Assembly (NCBI GenBank): GCA_945900755.1
Contig: CAMDKS010000001.1
Location: forward strand, 127,491-191,490
Direction of reading: 5' to 3'
Length of the DNA: 64,000 nt
Source of the DNA: Bdellovibrio sp. ZAP7
GTDB lineage: Bacteria; Bdellovibrionota_B; Oligoflexia; Oligoflexales; RGVZ01
Part shown: in pieces, positions 18,605-28,632 of the stretch
How the letters are laid out: each line of letters starts with the position of its first letter
Position numbering within the stretch: position 1 is the first letter of the stretch
The notes under the pieces: model-generated
What the model saw: only the letters and a program-made list of their open reading frames with translations
Database searches by the model: none
What the model was told of the DNA's origin: nothing
Program-made: the position numbers and the translations under genes

Positions 18605-20056
18605 ATGACGCAGACAACGAATACCAAGCCTAGACTATTGATCGCCGTGCCTACTTATAATGAAAAAGAAAATGCACCGCGTCTGATTGCTGAAATTACC
18701 CAATTAAATTTGGACGCCGATCTACTTTTCGTCGACGACAACTCTCCTGACGGCACGGGTCAAATTTTAGACGCTTTGAAATCTAAGTTTCCTCGTCTTC
18801 AAGTATTACACCGTGCCGGCAAACAAGGTATCGGCAGTGCTCATATGGCTGCGATCAAATGGGCCTATGCCAATAAGTATGAAAATCTTATTACGATGGA
18901 CTGTGATTTCACCCATCCGCCGGCAAAATTGCCAGAGCTTTTGGCTGCGGCACCTGGCTATGATATCGTCGTGGCATCACGTTACATGAACAAAAACAGC
19001 CTTGACGGCTGGGATCTTCACCGCAAAATTCTGACCAAGGCCGGCCATTTGATGACCCTGCTTCTTCTTAAGATTCCATATGACGCCACGGGTGGGTTGA
19101 GATTCTACCGTCTTGATCATATTCCTATTTACGCATGGGACGTTGTATCGTCGACAGGCTACGGATTTTTCTTTGAGAGCCTTTATATTTTCTTTCTCAA
19201 CTCGTTTAAAATCAATCAAATTCCCATCGTGCTTCCGACTCGCACCTACGGCGAATCAAAAATGGATAATAGTGAAATTGGTCGCAGCGTTAGACTTTTG
19301 TTTACCCTATTTTTGACCACACTCATGAACCGAGAGCGTTTTAATATTATAGAGCCAATGCCACCTGAGTCTTTTGATAAGACGTTGCAAGACGAGCAGG
19401 GCTGGGACGGCTACTGGAGCGGCAAAGCGAAAGTCGGGACCTTGGCCTACGATTTTGTTGCGGCGTTCTACCGCAAATTTATAATTCGAAATATCTTGAA
19501 TCACTTTATACGCAAGCACTTCAAAGAAAATGCAAATGTCCTTCACGCTGGCTGCGGGAGTGGTCAAGTCGACGTAGACATCACGTCCTATGTAAACATC
19601 ACAGCCCTTGATATTTCTCCAATGGCACTAGCCTTCTACCGTAAAACAAATAAAGACAATTGCACACTGGTGCACGGCAGCATCATGGATATTCCGCTAA
19701 AAGAAAATTCATTAGATGGGATTTATAACCTCGGTGTCATGGAGCATTTTACGGAGGAAGAAATTGCTAAAATCCTTTCAGAATTTCACCGCGTGCTAAA
19801 AAGTGGCGGCAAAGCGGTCCTACTGTGGCCACCAGAATTCGGCCTAAGCGTTCTATTTTTCAAAGCCCTGACAATATTTTTTGAAAAAGTACTTGGTCGA
19901 AAAAACGTAAAGTTTCATCCTGATGAAATCACACGCCTGAAATCTAAAAAACAAGGCTACTCTATTGCCGAAGCCGCCGACTTTGCGGTTGCAGATTATT
20001 ACTTTGGAGTTCGGGATCTGTTTACCTACTCTGTTTTGACGATTCAGAAGCCTTAA
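18605..20056 (+). CDS. Fusion: GT2 glycosyltransferase + SAM methyltransferase
   Basis: A 483-residue two-domain protein. Residues ~10-245 are a GT2/DPM1-like glycosyltransferase (AVPTYNE, FVDDNSPDGT, MDCDFTHPP). Residues ~285-483 are a class I SAM methyltransferase with AGCGSGQ (residues 315-321) and NLGVMEHF. The linker lies around 250-285. ATG at 18605 has GGAG 13 bases upstream; an in-frame ATG at 18536 has no clear support. The pairing suggests that the sugar or lipid-phosphate sugar made by the first half is methylated by the second, which is inference. It ends four bases before the convergent gene. Confidence 0.87.
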   Translation: MTQTTNTKPRLLIAVPTYNEKENAPRLIAEITQLNLDADLLFVDDNSPDGTGQILDALKSKFPRLQVLHRAGKQGIGSAHMAAIKWAYANKYENLITMDCDFTHPPAKLPELLAAAPGYDIVVASRYMNKNSLDGWDLHRKILTKAGHLMTLLLLKIPYDATGGLRFYRLDHIPIYAWDVVSSTGYGFFFESLYIFFLNSFKINQIPIVLPTRTYGESKMDNSEIGRSVRLLFTLFLTTLMNRERFNIIEPMPPESFDKTLQDEQGWDGYWSGKAKVGTLAYDFVAAFYRKFIIRNILNHFIRKHFKENANVLHAGCGSGQVDVDITSYVNITALDISPMALAFYRKTNKDNCTLVHGSIMDIPLKENSLDGIYNLGVMEHFTEEEIAKILSEFHRVLKSGGKAVLLWPPEFGLSVLFFKALTIFFEKVLGRKNVKFHPDEITRLKSKKQGYSIAEAADFAVADYYFGVRDLFTYSVLTIQKP

Positions 20057-20060
20057 GTAT

Positions 20061-21965
20061 TTACCGAGAAATTTTTAGTAATTTTTTGGTTATAATGTGA
20101 ATCGGTTTTAGAGTGATTTTCAGGTAGGAATTCACTCGGTCAGCCACGCGGTAACGAAGTGGTTTTTCTAGCCAGCCGGCATCTGAATTAATTACCGAAA
20201 ACGTATCGTAACCAAGCTGTAACCTTATTTGTTGGCTGATACAAGCTCCGTGCCGGAGGTAAAGCGCGGACAGTTCTAGGGATTCGTCACTAGACTTGCG
20301 TGTGATGGATTCATGATGGGTGCCTTCGGCAGAGCCCAGATAGAAATTTCGAAACCCCCGCGTGATCGCCCGTAAACACAAGTCCACATCTCCAAGTCCA
20401 TTGGGAAGCCAGTCTTCGTCAAGCCCTCCGAGGTCTTGGTAGGTTTGCATTCGGCTTATGGCACACGCAAACGTGACGGCCGTCACCGCGTGGTCATCAT
20501 GAACGAAATCAACCATGGTGGTCATATGTGCTGGTCTAAAATAACCAGACCCGATCATTTCAAGTCCGATCTTGATGCCGCCGTGCTGGACGCTTGTGAG
20601 GTCTGGATACCAAAGTTTTATGCCACAAAAAGCGATGCCAGGGTCGTAGAGTAGGGCACTTACCATTTGTCTAATGACGCGAGGCCCAGAAAGTGTGACA
20701 TCGTTATTTAGAAAGTGGACGTATTCAAATCCGTTTGCGTGCCGGGTGATCGCTACGTTATTTAGTTTAGCGTAGTTGAACGGGCCGGGGATGGTCTCCA
20801 AGATGTAGCGAGACTTCCTTGGTTGACCAAGCCAGCGTTTGAGCTCAGATATGGACTCGGGCGCAGAAGCGTTGTCGACTAAAACTACGGTGACCTTTAC
20901 GTCTTGCGCCTCGATCGACTCGAGACAAGATATAGTCATTGAGGTCTTGTCTCGAAACGGAACAATGGTCAGAATTTTATGATCTAGATTATTAGGACTA
21001 GAAAACGAGGCCCGAAAAAAACGGTTTTGGCCGTTATTTCTAGCTAAATGAGGTGCGAGGTCATCAACCACATAACCAAGGCCTTCTAAGTTCTCGCGAA
21101 TTAGGGACTGACCGCGCTCTGTCACATAGGGTTTTGCGGCCAGAGAATCGGCGGTTGAATTTAAAATCTTGCGCCAGTAATAACAAAATTCAGGAATGTG
21201 CTTAGACCTGATGTCAGGCGAATGGGCTAACCTAAGGAAAAAATCATGGTATTCGACCCCGTCAAAGTCCTTTCTAAAAAACCGACCGTCAGGAAGTGCA
21301 TTTTTGGCCATGAACTGGCGCTCAATAAAGGTCAGGTGAGCCAGATAATTGCTGCGCAAAAGAGTTGACTTGCATAGGTCAGGCTTCAGAAAGAAATCAC
21401 TGACCTTTTTGCTGTCCTCTGTAATCTTGCACTCATTAGAAAATATGAAATTAACGCCTTGACCAGATTTCTTAGAGTCGTGGATATGCCGCGCAAATAG
21501 CCCAAGGGCTTGTGGGTGCAGTAGGTCATCGTGGTCTAGGAAACCCGTCCAATCTCCGGTGGCATGTTTCATGCCGAGATTTCGTCCTCCCCCAATTCCT
21601 AAATTGACGTCAGACCGGATGACCTTAATTCGTGGGTCAGCCTTCGCAGCCCCTAGGGCCGTGTCCATGTGAGACGAGTTTGGGCTACAGTCATCAACTA
21701 GTATTAATTCCCAACGCCGCCAGGTTTGAAGCTTGCACGATACCAATAACTCTTCTAGGAGGCGAGGAGGGGTGTTGTACATAGGAGTGATGATGCTAAA
21801 CGTGACGTCACAAGTCAGAGAATCAAGGCGAGCACTCTCGTTTAGGAGAGTTGCAGGCATGTTTGCTTGAACGGCACCAGATAGTGTCCAGGGGACGTCC
21901 CGCAGTAGGGTTCGGCACAATGGGTTTGTTTCGATATAGGACTTGTATTCTGCGAAAGAAGTCAT
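20061..21965 (-). CDS. Tandem GT2 glycosyltransferase (two catalytic domains)
   Basis: A 634-residue protein with two GT-A domains. The first (about residues 55-270) has IITPMYNTP, VDDCSPNS and FLDHDDLLH. The second (about 335-590) has VPFRDKTSM, VDNAS, FLNNDVTLSG and a WLPNGLGDVDLC C-motif. The layout resembles polysaccharide polymerising or rhamnan glycosyltransferases with two active sites. ATG at 21965 overlaps the upstream stop (ATGA), with AAGG just before; an ATG-like frame from 22010 is longer but less supported. Located next to a homologous tandem enzyme and the ABC exporter, it likely elongates the exported chain. Confidence 0.9.
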   Translation of the reverse strand: MTSFAEYKSYIETNPLCRTLLRDVPWTLSGAVQANMPATLLNESARLDSLTCDVTFSIITPMYNTPPRLLEELLVSCKLQTWRRWELILVDDCSPNSSHMDTALGAAKADPRIKVIRSDVNLGIGGGRNLGMKHATGDWTGFLDHDDLLHPQALGLFARHIHDSKKSGQGVNFIFSNECKITEDSKKVSDFFLKPDLCKSTLLRSNYLAHLTFIERQFMAKNALPDGRFFRKDFDGVEYHDFFLRLAHSPDIRSKHIPEFCYYWRKILNSTADSLAAKPYVTERGQSLIRENLEGLGYVVDDLAPHLARNNGQNRFFRASFSSPNNLDHKILTIVPFRDKTSMTISCLESIEAQDVKVTVVLVDNASAPESISELKRWLGQPRKSRYILETIPGPFNYAKLNNVAITRHANGFEYVHFLNNDVTLSGPRVIRQMVSALLYDPGIAFCGIKLWYPDLTSVQHGGIKIGLEMIGSGYFRPAHMTTMVDFVHDDHAVTAVTFACAISRMQTYQDLGGLDEDWLPNGLGDVDLCLRAITRGFRNFYLGSAEGTHHESITRKSSDESLELSALYLRHGACISQQIRLQLGYDTFSVINSDAGWLEKPLRYRVADRVNSYLKITLKPIHIITKKLLKISR

Positions 21966-23926
21966 GTCATCCTTGCGCCGCCTGAGGTTGGCGTGAGTTT
22001 GGAAATCCACTGATCTTGGGGTGTCTCTAGAAAAAATTTCATCTGCTGGCCATTTAGGTCAAGTGCATTATAAAATTGATCAACTTGATAAATGCTATCT
22101 CTGTTGAGATTTGGGTTTAGATAGGGGTCGTTTAAAATGTCATGTCCGAACTTTCGCATCATCAAATGCCGTTCAAAATATTCGACGGACTTTCCCCTAG
22201 TTTTGGACTCCGCATGAATGACCACGGCATACGGTGTATATAAAATGGATTTATTGTGGCTGCGAGCTCGCAAACAAAATTCCACGTCACCGTACCCGTT
22301 CGGAAAATAATGTTCGTCAAAGGCCCCAACGTCAAAAAACAGATGTTTTCGTACCATCATACAAGCGGCCGTCACGGCCGACACCTCGTGAAGGGTGTTG
22401 AGCATGTTTCCGTATAGATTATCGTCCTCCGCAAGTTCCAGACCTGCATGAACGGCCACGTCACGACCTGCCGCCATTATTCCCGCATGCTGAATGGTGT
22501 GGTCTGGGTACAGTAATTTGCATCCCACAGCCGCAATCTCTGGCAGTAACGCAAACGGGAGCATCTCCTCAATCCAACCCGGAGTTTTTATCTCGGTGTC
22601 GTTATTAAGAAATAAAAGGACGTCGCCGTTTGCGTGCTTGGCTCCGATGTTGCACTGGCGAGCAAAATTAAAGGGACCAGGCTCAATGATGGTCCTGATT
22701 TTATTCGGGTAGCGACCTTTGATCTCCTCATAGAAAGCGAGGCACTCTTTGGAGGTCGAACCATTGTCCGAAATTACAATTTCAATGTTGGTGTAGGTCG
22801 ACTTTGTAAATATTGATTCAATGCAAGTGGCGAGTAAGTCTCGGGCCTCTTTGCTTGGTATCACAATGCTGACAAGGGGCCTTGGGCTAGGGAGCTCTAA
22901 CTCTATTTTATAGTGGACGGTGTGGGGCTCATAAAGCACTTTGGCATTATGACCTCGGCGCGTGAGACTTTCTGTGACAGCCTTTTCTCCGGCGTTTGCG
23001 GCGTAAGGCTTAGAGTCAATACTGTGAGCCGTGCTTGCAGGGTGAGCTCGCCATTGATAAAGGCAGCTTGGGATATGAATCACTGGCTTCGATGATTTTT
23101 CTACCGCGCGGAGCATGAGGTCGTGATCTTGAGAGCCCTCAAAGCCTAGCCTAAAACCACCAATTTCCGTTAATAGAGTCCTTCGGTAAACAGATAGGTG
23201 TGTCGTGTAGTTGACCGAAGCGTGAAGCCACGGTGACCATTCAGGCTTATGAAAGGGAGGATTTACTTTTTCTCCGTGGCCGTCTACGAGGCGTTCATCT
23301 GAGTACAACACATCTGGCTCGTGATGCAGATTAATATATCTGACCACCTCCGCCAGTGAATGAGGGTATAGGCGGTCGTCGTTGTCTAAAAGGACGACGT
23401 AGTCTCCAGTGGCCAAGCTCAAACATGAATTTGACGTCGCCGAAATGTGCTGGTTTTTGTCGTGGGCGGAAAGCTTTATTTTGCTGCCAAATTGAGATTG
23501 GAAGCCACTAAGGACCGCTGTTACCGCCGGATCTTGTGAGGCGTCGTCCACGGCGCAAATTTCCCAGTTTTCGTAAATCTGAAAGGCCACACTGTCTAGG
23601 CATTCTTGCAAATAAACTGGAGAAACCTTATACACCGGAATTAACACTGAGATTTTCGGTTGAAGCGGTAGCGTACGAACGACGTGCTTCAGGTGATCGA
23701 AATGTTTTGCCACCACAAGTAATTTTCCTGGGTGGAGCTGGCGCCCGACAACCAGCATGTATGGTGCGTTGGTGTAAAGCTTCTCAAACGCAAAGTGCAA
23801 TTCCAGAAATAGGCGCTGAGTTAGCCATAAAATCTTGCGGCAGGGACGGCCAATTAGGCTTGTCGAAAAAAGTTTGCGACAAATATCTCTTAAACGCCGT
23901 GTGTGGATCCCTACCATCCTTCTCAT
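21962..23926 (-). CDS. Tandem GT2 glycosyltransferase (two catalytic domains)
   Basis: A 654-residue protein. Residues ~1-90 are a basic helical lead. The first GT-A domain has VLIPVYKVSP, VDDASQDP and LLDNDDRLY. The second has SIVIPSKEAR, ISDNGS, FLNNDTEI and a YFPNGYGDVEFCLRA motif. The second domain is the closer match to O-antigen rhamnosyl- or mannosyltransferases. ATG overlaps the wzt stop (ATGA), and its own stop overlaps the next gene, so exporter and glycosyltransferases are co-translated. Specific sugar linkages are not predictable from this sequence alone. Confidence 0.9.
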   Translation of the reverse strand: MRRMVGIHTRRLRDICRKLFSTSLIGRPCRKILWLTQRLFLELHFAFEKLYTNAPYMLVVGRQLHPGKLLVVAKHFDHLKHVVRTLPLQPKISVLIPVYKVSPVYLQECLDSVAFQIYENWEICAVDDASQDPAVTAVLSGFQSQFGSKIKLSAHDKNQHISATSNSCLSLATGDYVVLLDNDDRLYPHSLAEVVRYINLHHEPDVLYSDERLVDGHGEKVNPPFHKPEWSPWLHASVNYTTHLSVYRRTLLTEIGGFRLGFEGSQDHDLMLRAVEKSSKPVIHIPSCLYQWRAHPASTAHSIDSKPYAANAGEKAVTESLTRRGHNAKVLYEPHTVHYKIELELPSPRPLVSIVIPSKEARDLLATCIESIFTKSTYTNIEIVISDNGSTSKECLAFYEEIKGRYPNKIRTIIEPGPFNFARQCNIGAKHANGDVLLFLNNDTEIKTPGWIEEMLPFALLPEIAAVGCKLLYPDHTIQHAGIMAAGRDVAVHAGLELAEDDNLYGNMLNTLHEVSAVTAACMMVRKHLFFDVGAFDEHYFPNGYGDVEFCLRARSHNKSILYTPYAVVIHAESKTRGKSVEYFERHLMMRKFGHDILNDPYLNPNLNRDSIYQVDQFYNALDLNGQQMKFFLETPQDQWISKLTPTSGGARMT

Positions 23927-25224
23927 GTCTGCCCAGCCTTTTCGATGGTGAAGGCGTTAACTCTAGAGGAGACATCCACCAAATAATTATGACGATTGGC
24001 ACCACTTAGTGAGTTCGTCATCTTTATGCTCGCGCCTTTGCCCATGAAGATCTCTCGGGAAAGGCCTTGATCGTGGATGCCTACTAAGATTTCAATTTGA
24101 TCACGAGCCGCAAGTTCTGGCATGCCACTTGGCATTGAATATCGGGCCATAATACGCTGGCTGCCGGTGTCAAATTTGGTTTCGAAACGTAAATCAAGGT
24201 TGTTAAACCCCGTGATAATACGTCCATTATCGGACAATGCAATTCCTATTGCGAGGTCGTCGCTGATGACCGGATAATTGGAAAAGGTAATGTCCACAAC
24301 AAGCTCAAAGGCCCTTGAGACGTCGAGTTCTTCGGTTGATTTTCCATCTTGAAAAATGCGCACATCTGAATTTGCAGCTGGGCCATTTTTGAGAAGACTA
24401 CCTTTTCGCAGCAAGTTTAATCTAGTCGCCTCGTCGTGCTGCTCTTTGGGTAAAGATTTGATGAGACGCTCATGCATAATATCTAAGTAGAAGGCGACGC
24501 CAACTTTGACATCACCGTCAAATTTAAGGAGACCTTCTTCTAGCACGATGGCCCGGTCACAAAATTTCTGGACTGAGGCCATGTCGTGAGAGACGAGCAC
24601 GACCGTGGTGCCCGTTTCACGCAAAGCATTAATGCGGCCCAGGCATTTATAAGCGAAGTTTGTGTCGCCAACGCTCAAGACTTCGTCGACTAGTAAAATA
24701 TCAGGGTCAATCGCCGTGGCACAAGCAAATCCTATGCGGGCGATCATCCCACTCGAATAATTTTTGAGTGGCGCGTCAATAAAATCTCCGAGGGTCGCAA
24801 ACTCGATGATAGCCGGAGTCCTGGCGGCAATTTCCTTGCGACTAAGTCCCATTAACATGCACGAAAGCTCGATGTTTTCCCTGCCAGAGAGCTCGTGGTC
24901 AAACCCCGCCCCCAGTTCAATCATGGGACTGATCCGGCCTTTAACGACCGCAGACCCGCTCCTTGGATTAATAACCCCCGCAATCGTTTTAAGGAGAGTT
25001 GATTTGCCGCAGCCGTTGTGGCCGATGAGTGCCACCGACTGGCCTTTGGGGATTTGCAGTGTCACGTTATCAATCGCGCGAAATTGTTTTCTGCCGGAGA
25101 GATACTGGCGGTGATGGAGGATAAAGTCTTTTAGGCCAGAGTGCTTGTGGGTCGCTAAAAGATATTCTACGACCACATTTTGGCAGTCAATGGCGTAATT
25201 TTTTGGCTCGTTTTCACGCATCAT
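23923..25224 (-). CDS. wzt: O-polysaccharide ABC transporter, ATP-binding protein (Wzt) with C-terminal glycan-recognition domain
   Basis: A 433-residue ABC ATPase. Residues ~50-245: Walker A GHNGCGKST (68-76), signature YSSGM, Walker B ILLVDEVLSVGD, and a switch His in LVSHDMAS. Residues ~270-433 are an extra beta-sandwich domain, as in Wzt proteins that recognise a modified chain terminus. Two adjacent start codons exist (25224, 25221), both near a GAG site. It pairs with wzm 8 bp upstream. The extra domain and the several methyltransferases in this region fit capping of the chain end before export. Confidence 0.93.
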   Translation of the reverse strand: MMRENEPKNYAIDCQNVVVEYLLATHKHSGLKDFILHHRQYLSGRKQFRAIDNVTLQIPKGQSVALIGHNGCGKSTLLKTIAGVINPRSGSAVVKGRISPMIELGAGFDHELSGRENIELSCMLMGLSRKEIAARTPAIIEFATLGDFIDAPLKNYSSGMIARIGFACATAIDPDILLVDEVLSVGDTNFAYKCLGRINALRETGTTVVLVSHDMASVQKFCDRAIVLEEGLLKFDGDVKVGVAFYLDIMHERLIKSLPKEQHDEATRLNLLRKGSLLKNGPAANSDVRIFQDGKSTEELDVSRAFELVVDITFSNYPVISDDLAIGIALSDNGRIITGFNNLDLRFETKFDTGSQRIMARYSMPSGMPELAARDQIEILVGIHDQGLSREIFMGKGASIKMTNSLSGANRHNYLVDVSSRVNAFTIEKAGQT

Positions 25225-25232
25225 TTACTCTT

Positions 25233-26024
25233 TTATAAATTATAAATAATCTGATTTTTACTACGCTTATAAGTCCAAGCTGCGATTCCAACAGATAATG
25301 CTGTCAAAAGACAAATGACTTCAAGCTCTGATAGGGAGACTGTCGAGCCCCCGAAAATCGTGGCTCTGTAGGCCTCCACAAAATGAGTGAAGGGGTTTAA
25401 GACGAGTAGGTTTCGGGCTTTCTCTGAAAAATTAGCACCGTGGCGGTCGTAAATGATCGGAGTGCCGTAAAATAAAAGAGTTAGCAGCGGCTCCATGACG
25501 TGGGCAACGTCTCTAAAAAACACGTTCATTGTCGACAGTATGATGGAAAGGGAGGTTAAGAAAACAAGAGTCAGAACTAGAATGAACGGAAATAGCCAAA
25601 GCTGGGCAGGCCAAGCGCGGCCAGAGAACGCGTAAACAACAAAATATGGCAGGAGCGAAAGCATGAAATTTGTGACCCCAAGGCCTGCTGGCACTACAGG
25701 GAAAACCCAAATTGGAATCCTCACTTTTTGAAGGAGAGACGCATTTCTTACGATCGCCGTGGCGCCAAGATTTAACGATAAAGTCACCATGTTCCAAAAC
25801 AAGATGCCAGAAAGAACAAAAAGATTATAGTTTTCAATGCCTCGCATAATAAATGAAAATACGACACTAATAATGACCATGAACAAAAGTGGATTTAACA
25901 TGCTCCACAGGTACCCAAGCGTGCTCCCACGGTACTTGACTTTAAGTTCCCTGCGAATCAGCAGCGTAATAAGTGCTACGTAGTGCATTCTGTGCTGGAT
26001 GGAATTTTTGATTTGGTCGTTCAC
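25233..26024 (-). CDS. wzm: O-polysaccharide ABC transporter, permease (Wzm)
   Basis: A 263-residue ABC-2 family permease with about six membrane helices. The cytoplasmic N-terminal helix carries the LIRRELKVKYRGSTLGYLWS motif typical of Wzm/KpsM/TagG permeases. It starts at GTG with only a weak AAGAAAGA site. It lies directly between rmlA (12-bp gap) and wzt (8-bp gap). With Wzt it would move the polyprenyl-linked polysaccharide across the inner membrane, which explains why no Wzx/Wzy pair is present. Confidence 0.93.
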   Translation of the reverse strand: MNDQIKNSIQHRMHYVALITLLIRRELKVKYRGSTLGYLWSMLNPLLFMVIISVVFSFIMRGIENYNLFVLSGILFWNMVTLSLNLGATAIVRNASLLQKVRIPIWVFPVVPAGLGVTNFMLSLLPYFVVYAFSGRAWPAQLWLFPFILVLTLVFLTSLSIILSTMNVFFRDVAHVMEPLLTLLFYGTPIIYDRHGANFSEKARNLLVLNPFTHFVEAYRATIFGGSTVSLSELEVICLLTALSVGIAAWTYKRSKNQIIYNL

Positions 26025-26035
26025 AGTGTCTTTCT

Positions 26036-26917
26036 TTATTTGCCCTGAGCCACGATTTTCAGTAGCTGTTGGCCATAGGAACTCTTGCCAAGGGCTTTTG
26101 CCAATTCTTTAACCTGAGCTGTATTTATATAGCCCATCCGCCAGGCCACTTCCTCGGGTGCCGCAATCTTCAGGCCTTGCCTGTTTTCAACGGCCTCAAC
26201 AAAATTTGTCGCCTGCACCAGGGACTCATGGGTGCCGGTATCGAGCCAGGCTGTTCCCCTACTAAGTAACTCGACCGTGAGGCGTCCTTTTTTGAGGTAC
26301 TCGATATTCAAGTCTGTAATTTCCAGTTCTCCGCGTGGCGAAGGTTTCAGATTCTTGGCAATCTGCACCACCTCATTATCGTAAAAATAAAGTCCAACGA
26401 CGGCGTGGCTACTTTTTGGAGTTTTTGGCTTCTCTTCAAGGGAAAGAACTTTTCCACCTTCGCCAAATTCAACGACACCGTAGCGTTCTGGATCTGTGAC
26501 GTAGTAGCCAAAGACGGTGGCTCCGGTACTTTCCAAGCTTGTGCGTTGAAGCATTTTAGAAAGGCCAGAGCCGTAGAAAATATTATCACCCAAAACTAGG
26601 CAAACAGGATCTTTGCCAATAAATTTCTCGCCGATAATAAAGGCTTGAGCCAGCCCGTCAGGACTAGGCTGCTCCGCGTACTCAAGCTTGATTCCCCACT
26701 GCGCCCCGTCCCCAAGTAGTCTTTTGAAGTGGGGAAGATCATGGGGTGTGCTAATTAAAAGAATTTCTTTAATGCCTGCGAGCATGAGGGTCGTGAGTGG
26801 ATAATAAATCATGGGTTTATCATAAACAGGAAGTAGCTGCTTACTCATGACCAAGGTCAAGGGGTGAAGTCTGGTGCCAGATCCCCCTGCGAGGATAATA
26901 CCCTTACGATTTGCCAT
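26036..26917 (-). CDS. rmlA: Glucose-1-phosphate thymidylyltransferase
   Basis: A 293-residue enzyme of normal RmlA length. The nucleotide motif [14 protein letters not shown] is near residue 7, [17 protein letters not shown] follows, and LGDNIFYG and EEKPKTPKS are conserved further in. It makes dTDP-glucose from dTTP and glucose 1-phosphate. The start ATG at 26917 is preceded by GGAGG at 5-base spacing; the ATG at 26986 lies inside rmlB and is rejected. rmlB ends two bases upstream. Confidence 0.96.
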   Translation of the reverse strand: MANRKGIILAGGSGTRLHPLTLVMSKQLLPVYDKPMIYYPLTTLMLAGIKEILLISTPHDLPHFKRLLGDGAQWGIKLEYAEQPSPDGLAQAFIIGEKFIGKDPVCLVLGDNIFYGSGLSKMLQRTSLESTGATVFGYYVTDPERYGVVEFGEGGKVLSLEEKPKTPKSSHAVVGLYFYDNEVVQIAKNLKPSPRGELEITDLNIEYLKKGRLTVELLSRGTAWLDTGTHESLVQATNFVEAVENRQGLKIAAPEEVAWRMGYINTAQVKELAKALGKSSYGQQLLKIVAQGK

Positions 26918-26918
26918 T

Positions 26919-27977
26919 TTAGCCTCCGATTCCAAGTCGTTCACGTTTGTAAGAGCCGTCTTGGATGCGTTTGCACCAAGCGGCATTTTCTAGGTACCAA
27001 GCTACAGTTTTGCGAATTCCCGATTCAAACGTTTCTTTGGGCTTCCACGCAAGCTCCCTCGTCACCTTACTTGCATCTATGGCGTAACGCTTGTCGTGCC
27101 CAGGGCGGTCGGCGACATACGTGATCAAGTCTCGGTAGCTCTTGCCGTCAACACGTTTTCTCATTTCGTCGAGCAGATCACAAATTGTGTGCACGACCTC
27201 GAGATTTTGTTTTTCGTTGTTGCCACCAATATTGTAAGTCTCACCAAGGCGGCCTTTTTCAAACACAGCAAGTAGTGCTTCCGCGTGATCTTCCACAAAC
27301 AGCCAGTCTCGAACGTTGTCGCCTTTGCCGTAAACGGGCAATTTTTTTAGGTCCAAAGCATTGAGGATCATGAGCGGAATTAGCTTTTCAGGGAAATGAA
27401 ACGGCCCGTAGTTATTGCTGCAGTTTGTCGTGACAACAGGAAGTTTAAACGTCTCGTGCCAGGCCCGCACCAAGTGATCACTAGATGCCTTAGACGCAGA
27501 GTAAGGAGAATTTGGTTTATAGGAGGTCTCTTCTGTGAAAAAACCGGAGTCTCCAAGGCTTCCGTACACCTCATCTGTAGAAATATGATGAAACCGGAAA
27601 TTTTTCTTGGCCGTCTCACCGAGATCTGACCAGTAGGCTCGTGCACATTCAAGCAGGTTATAAGTGCCCATAATGTTTGTTTGAATGAATTCATCTGGAC
27701 CGTCAATCGACCTGTCCACGTGGCTTTCAGCGGCCAAATGCATGATCCCATTGGGCTGATGCTTTGCAAAAAGAGCCTTAATTTTAGCCTTGTCGCAGAT
27801 ATCTACCTGCTCAAACGAGTAATTGGGGCTGTCACTGATGGATTTCAATGACTCTAAATTGCCCGCATAGGTTAGCTTATCAATATTGACGACCGACCAA
27901 CTGGGCCGGGTGCGGATGATATTACGAATAACGGCAGAGCCTATAAAACCAGCGCCACCCGTGATAAAAATTTTCAT
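26919..27977 (-). CDS. rmlB: dTDP-glucose 4,6-dehydratase
   Basis: A 352-residue extended SDR. The cofactor motif is [10 protein letters not shown]; the active-site element HISTDEVYG is followed by [10 protein letters not shown] (Tyr/Lys). [10 protein letters not shown] is the RmlB signature. It gives dTDP-4-keto-6-deoxy-glucose. GGGAG lies six bases before the ATG. It is the first gene of the minus-strand block rmlB-rmlA-wzm-wzt-GT2-GT2 and diverges from rmlC across a 90-bp gap. Confidence 0.96.
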   Translation of the reverse strand: MKIFITGGAGFIGSAVIRNIIRTRPSWSVVNIDKLTYAGNLESLKSISDSPNYSFEQVDICDKAKIKALFAKHQPNGIMHLAAESHVDRSIDGPDEFIQTNIMGTYNLLECARAYWSDLGETAKKNFRFHHISTDEVYGSLGDSGFFTEETSYKPNSPYSASKASSDHLVRAWHETFKLPVVTTNCSNNYGPFHFPEKLIPLMILNALDLKKLPVYGKGDNVRDWLFVEDHAEALLAVFEKGRLGETYNIGGNNEKQNLEVVHTICDLLDEMRKRVDGKSYRDLITYVADRPGHDKRYAIDASKVTRELAWKPKETFESGIRKTVAWYLENAAWCKRIQDGSYKRERLGIGG

Positions 27978-28067
27978 GCAAAACTCCCAAATATATGGAA
28001 CTATACATTATTGGGAATACAACAAGCTCGCAATCAAATTCAGAGCGAAAAAGAGGGTTTGCAGCAC

Positions 28068-28628
28068 ATGGAAGTGAAAAAAACAGCCATTGATGGCGCT
28101 TATATCATCGAACCAAAAGTTTTTGGCGACCAGCGAGGATTTTTTCTCGAAACCTACAGCCAAAAACGTTATCAGGACGCAGGAATTCCAGGAGTATTCG
28201 TACAAGATAACCTCAGCCTTTCACGGCGTGGGGTGCTGAGGGGCCTACATTTTCAAAACCCCAATGCCCAAGGAAAACTGGTCTCTGCCCCCATGGGTGA
28301 AGTGTTTGATGTGGCCGTGGATATTAGGGTCAACTCTCCCACTTTCGGGAAATGGGTTGGAGTGCATCTTTCTGGCGAAAATAAACGCCAGTTTTGGGTC
28401 CCTCCGGGCCTAGCGCACGGTTTTGTTGTGCTTAGTGAAACAGCTCTTTTTTCATATAAGTGCACACAGTACTATGCGCCCCAAGACGAGCATGCCATCA
28501 TGTGGAATGATCCAGATATCGGGATTGAGTGGCCTTTAGTCGAGGGCATTCAGTTGTCGGCGAAAGATAAAGAGGGAATTAAGTTAGCCAGTTTTGATCG
28601 CTCTAAATTACCGGTTTTTGGCGGGTAA
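28068..28628 (+). CDS. rmlC: dTDP-4-dehydrorhamnose 3,5-epimerase
   Basis: A 186-residue cupin-fold epimerase. Motifs: GDQRGFFLETY near residue 23, QDNLSLSRRGVLRGLHFQ (with the catalytic His in RGLHFQ), VWVPPGLAHGFVVLSE, and YKCTQYYAP with the conserved Tyr. The ATG at 28068 follows AGAGGG at about 10 bases; the earlier ATG at 28011 is not supported. Together with rmlA and rmlB it makes dTDP-4-keto-L-rhamnose. No rmlD (final reductase) is found in the window, so rhamnose synthesis would need a reductase from elsewhere, or the 4-keto sugar is used differently. Confidence 0.95.
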   Translation: MEVKKTAIDGAYIIEPKVFGDQRGFFLETYSQKRYQDAGIPGVFVQDNLSLSRRGVLRGLHFQNPNAQGKLVSAPMGEVFDVAVDIRVNSPTFGKWVGVHLSGENKRQFWVPPGLAHGFVVLSETALFSYKCTQYYAPQDEHAIMWNDPDIGIEWPLVEGIQLSAKDKEGIKLASFDRSKLPVFGG

Positions 28629-28632
28629 ATCA

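Noticed and set aside
26036-26986. Longer rmlA start at 26986
   Set aside because: It lies inside rmlB; ATG at 26917 has a strong GGAGG site and gives the normal length.
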